This document shows positions 63,346-64,000 of a stretch of DNA of 64,000 nucleotides, piece by piece (within the stretch, counting starts at the first letter, position 1; each line of letters begins with the position of its first letter). Origin of the DNA: Eurosta solidaginis (Eukaryota > Arthropoda > Insecta > Diptera > Tephritidae); NCBI RefSeq assembly GCF_040869045.1, contig NC_090319.1, forward strand, positions 239,375,832 through 239,439,831, read 5' to 3'. The notes below the pieces were generated by a model, which made no database searches, was not told where the DNA came from, and was given only the letters and a program-made list of their open reading frames with translations. The translations under genes and the position numbers were made by a program.

Positions 63346-64000
63346 TTACGAAGGATGATATTTGCATATGTTTAAGTAGTATATTTCAGCTTTCACATCA
63401 TTTAGTTTTCTTTTGTTGTTTTTCTGTAGAAATGTGACGCTTAATTCGAGCCTTTTTTTTTGTTTTGGTAACTACATATCATTGAAGTGGTTCATTCTCT
63501 CTTGTAATTTAATGTTATTTCCATTTTAACAAATAAAAAACCAAGCGTCTTAATCTTTTGAATTCGTTCTCTATGTCTTCATGGACAAAGACAATCTCGA
63601 TTAATTATTTTTTCTTTGTTGTTTTGGTTTTCGTTTGTAGTGGCTATTGTACTGCGACCATTTCCAATATTTATGTTAGCAATATATGTCCAAAACTGTA
63701 TATGGATGTACACATGCATCTTTTTTTTAAGCAGCATCCACACTTGTGGGTCTGAACTGGTAAAGGATGAAGCTCGTGCGAATTGGTTTGCAAAAAACAT
63801 TTAAATTTATTTCTTCATTTACATATTTTAGGGAGTACTGAGTTAAATTTATTTGTTCTGCTTAATATTCATTATTGGCCGGACTGTGTGCCGTGATGTC
63901 GCAGAGTAAGGCTTGCCTCCATTAACAAAAAAAAACAACTTTTAGCGTGGTTGTAAGTTTGATAAAATTTACCCAAAAATATTTACTATACTCATCTGAG
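63346..64000. other. No gene recognised
   Basis: AT-rich to the window end. The last 14 bases (TATACTCATCTGAG) resemble the TATACTCAGCTGAG start of the 129-bp-array element, so another copy could begin at the edge. Confidence 0.3.

Overview
The window looks like a transposon-dense, AT-rich stretch of a higher fly (Diptera) genome, plausibly a tephritid fruit fly. The placement is inferred from the repertoire: an env-bearing errantivirus-type LTR element, two other Ty3/gypsy families, Penelope-type RT/GIY-YIG fragments, several APE-type LINE families, a tRNA-headed SINE and abundant non-coding elements carrying 118-142 bp tandem repeats. I found no host protein gene, tRNA gene, rRNA gene or CRISPR array that I can support. 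Nearly every reading frame with recognisable motifs belongs to a mobile element, and nearly all are broken.

Layout, left to right. 1-13 kb: two copies (one interrupted by a LINE) of a non-coding element carrying a 129-bp tandem array, a candidate Tc1-like inverted-repeat element interrupted by an internally deleted gypsy element, a solo LTR with a 4-bp target duplication, and a second repeat family with its own diverged 129-bp array. 13.6-25.0 kb: an 11.5-kb errantivirus-type element on the minus strand (LTR, gag, pol, env, LTR; target duplication TATATA). Its pol is interrupted by a hAT-like MITE, itself holding a (CAA)-tailed SINE-like insert, and by a 3-kb LINE with a (CAA)n tail. 25-33 kb: a foldback element, LINE fragments and the least decayed element here, a Ty3/gypsy copy with 199-bp LTRs differing at three positions and a 5-bp duplication GTGAG. 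33-36 kb: the most complete copy of the 129-bp-array element. 36-49 kb: SINEs, foldback palindromes, inverted 118-bp arrays, an R1/jockey-like LINE lacking its RT, Penelope pieces and an RTE-like LINE relic. 49-57 kb: two convergent copies of the (CAA)-tailed LINE, one inserted into the 3' end of the other. 57-64 kb: another deleted LINE, an intact-headed SINE, a 700-bp nested palindrome, a Penelope terminal repeat and a decayed gypsy copy.

The features form a stratigraphy of insertions rather than a pathway. Four target duplications (TATATA, ATAGAGTA, ATGCGCAT, a 15-mer) order the insertions at 13-25 kb: repeat element, then errantivirus, then MITE, then SINE, with the LINE a separate hit on pol.

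The most interesting signal is a 2A-like ribosome-skipping motif (hydrophobic leader ending in ESNPGP) at the start of the (CAA)-tailed LINE's first reading frame, followed by two Cys/His zinc-finger domains. Second is the recurrence of one 129-bp repeat design, sharing a core around TTTGATACCCATAT, in otherwise different repeat families.
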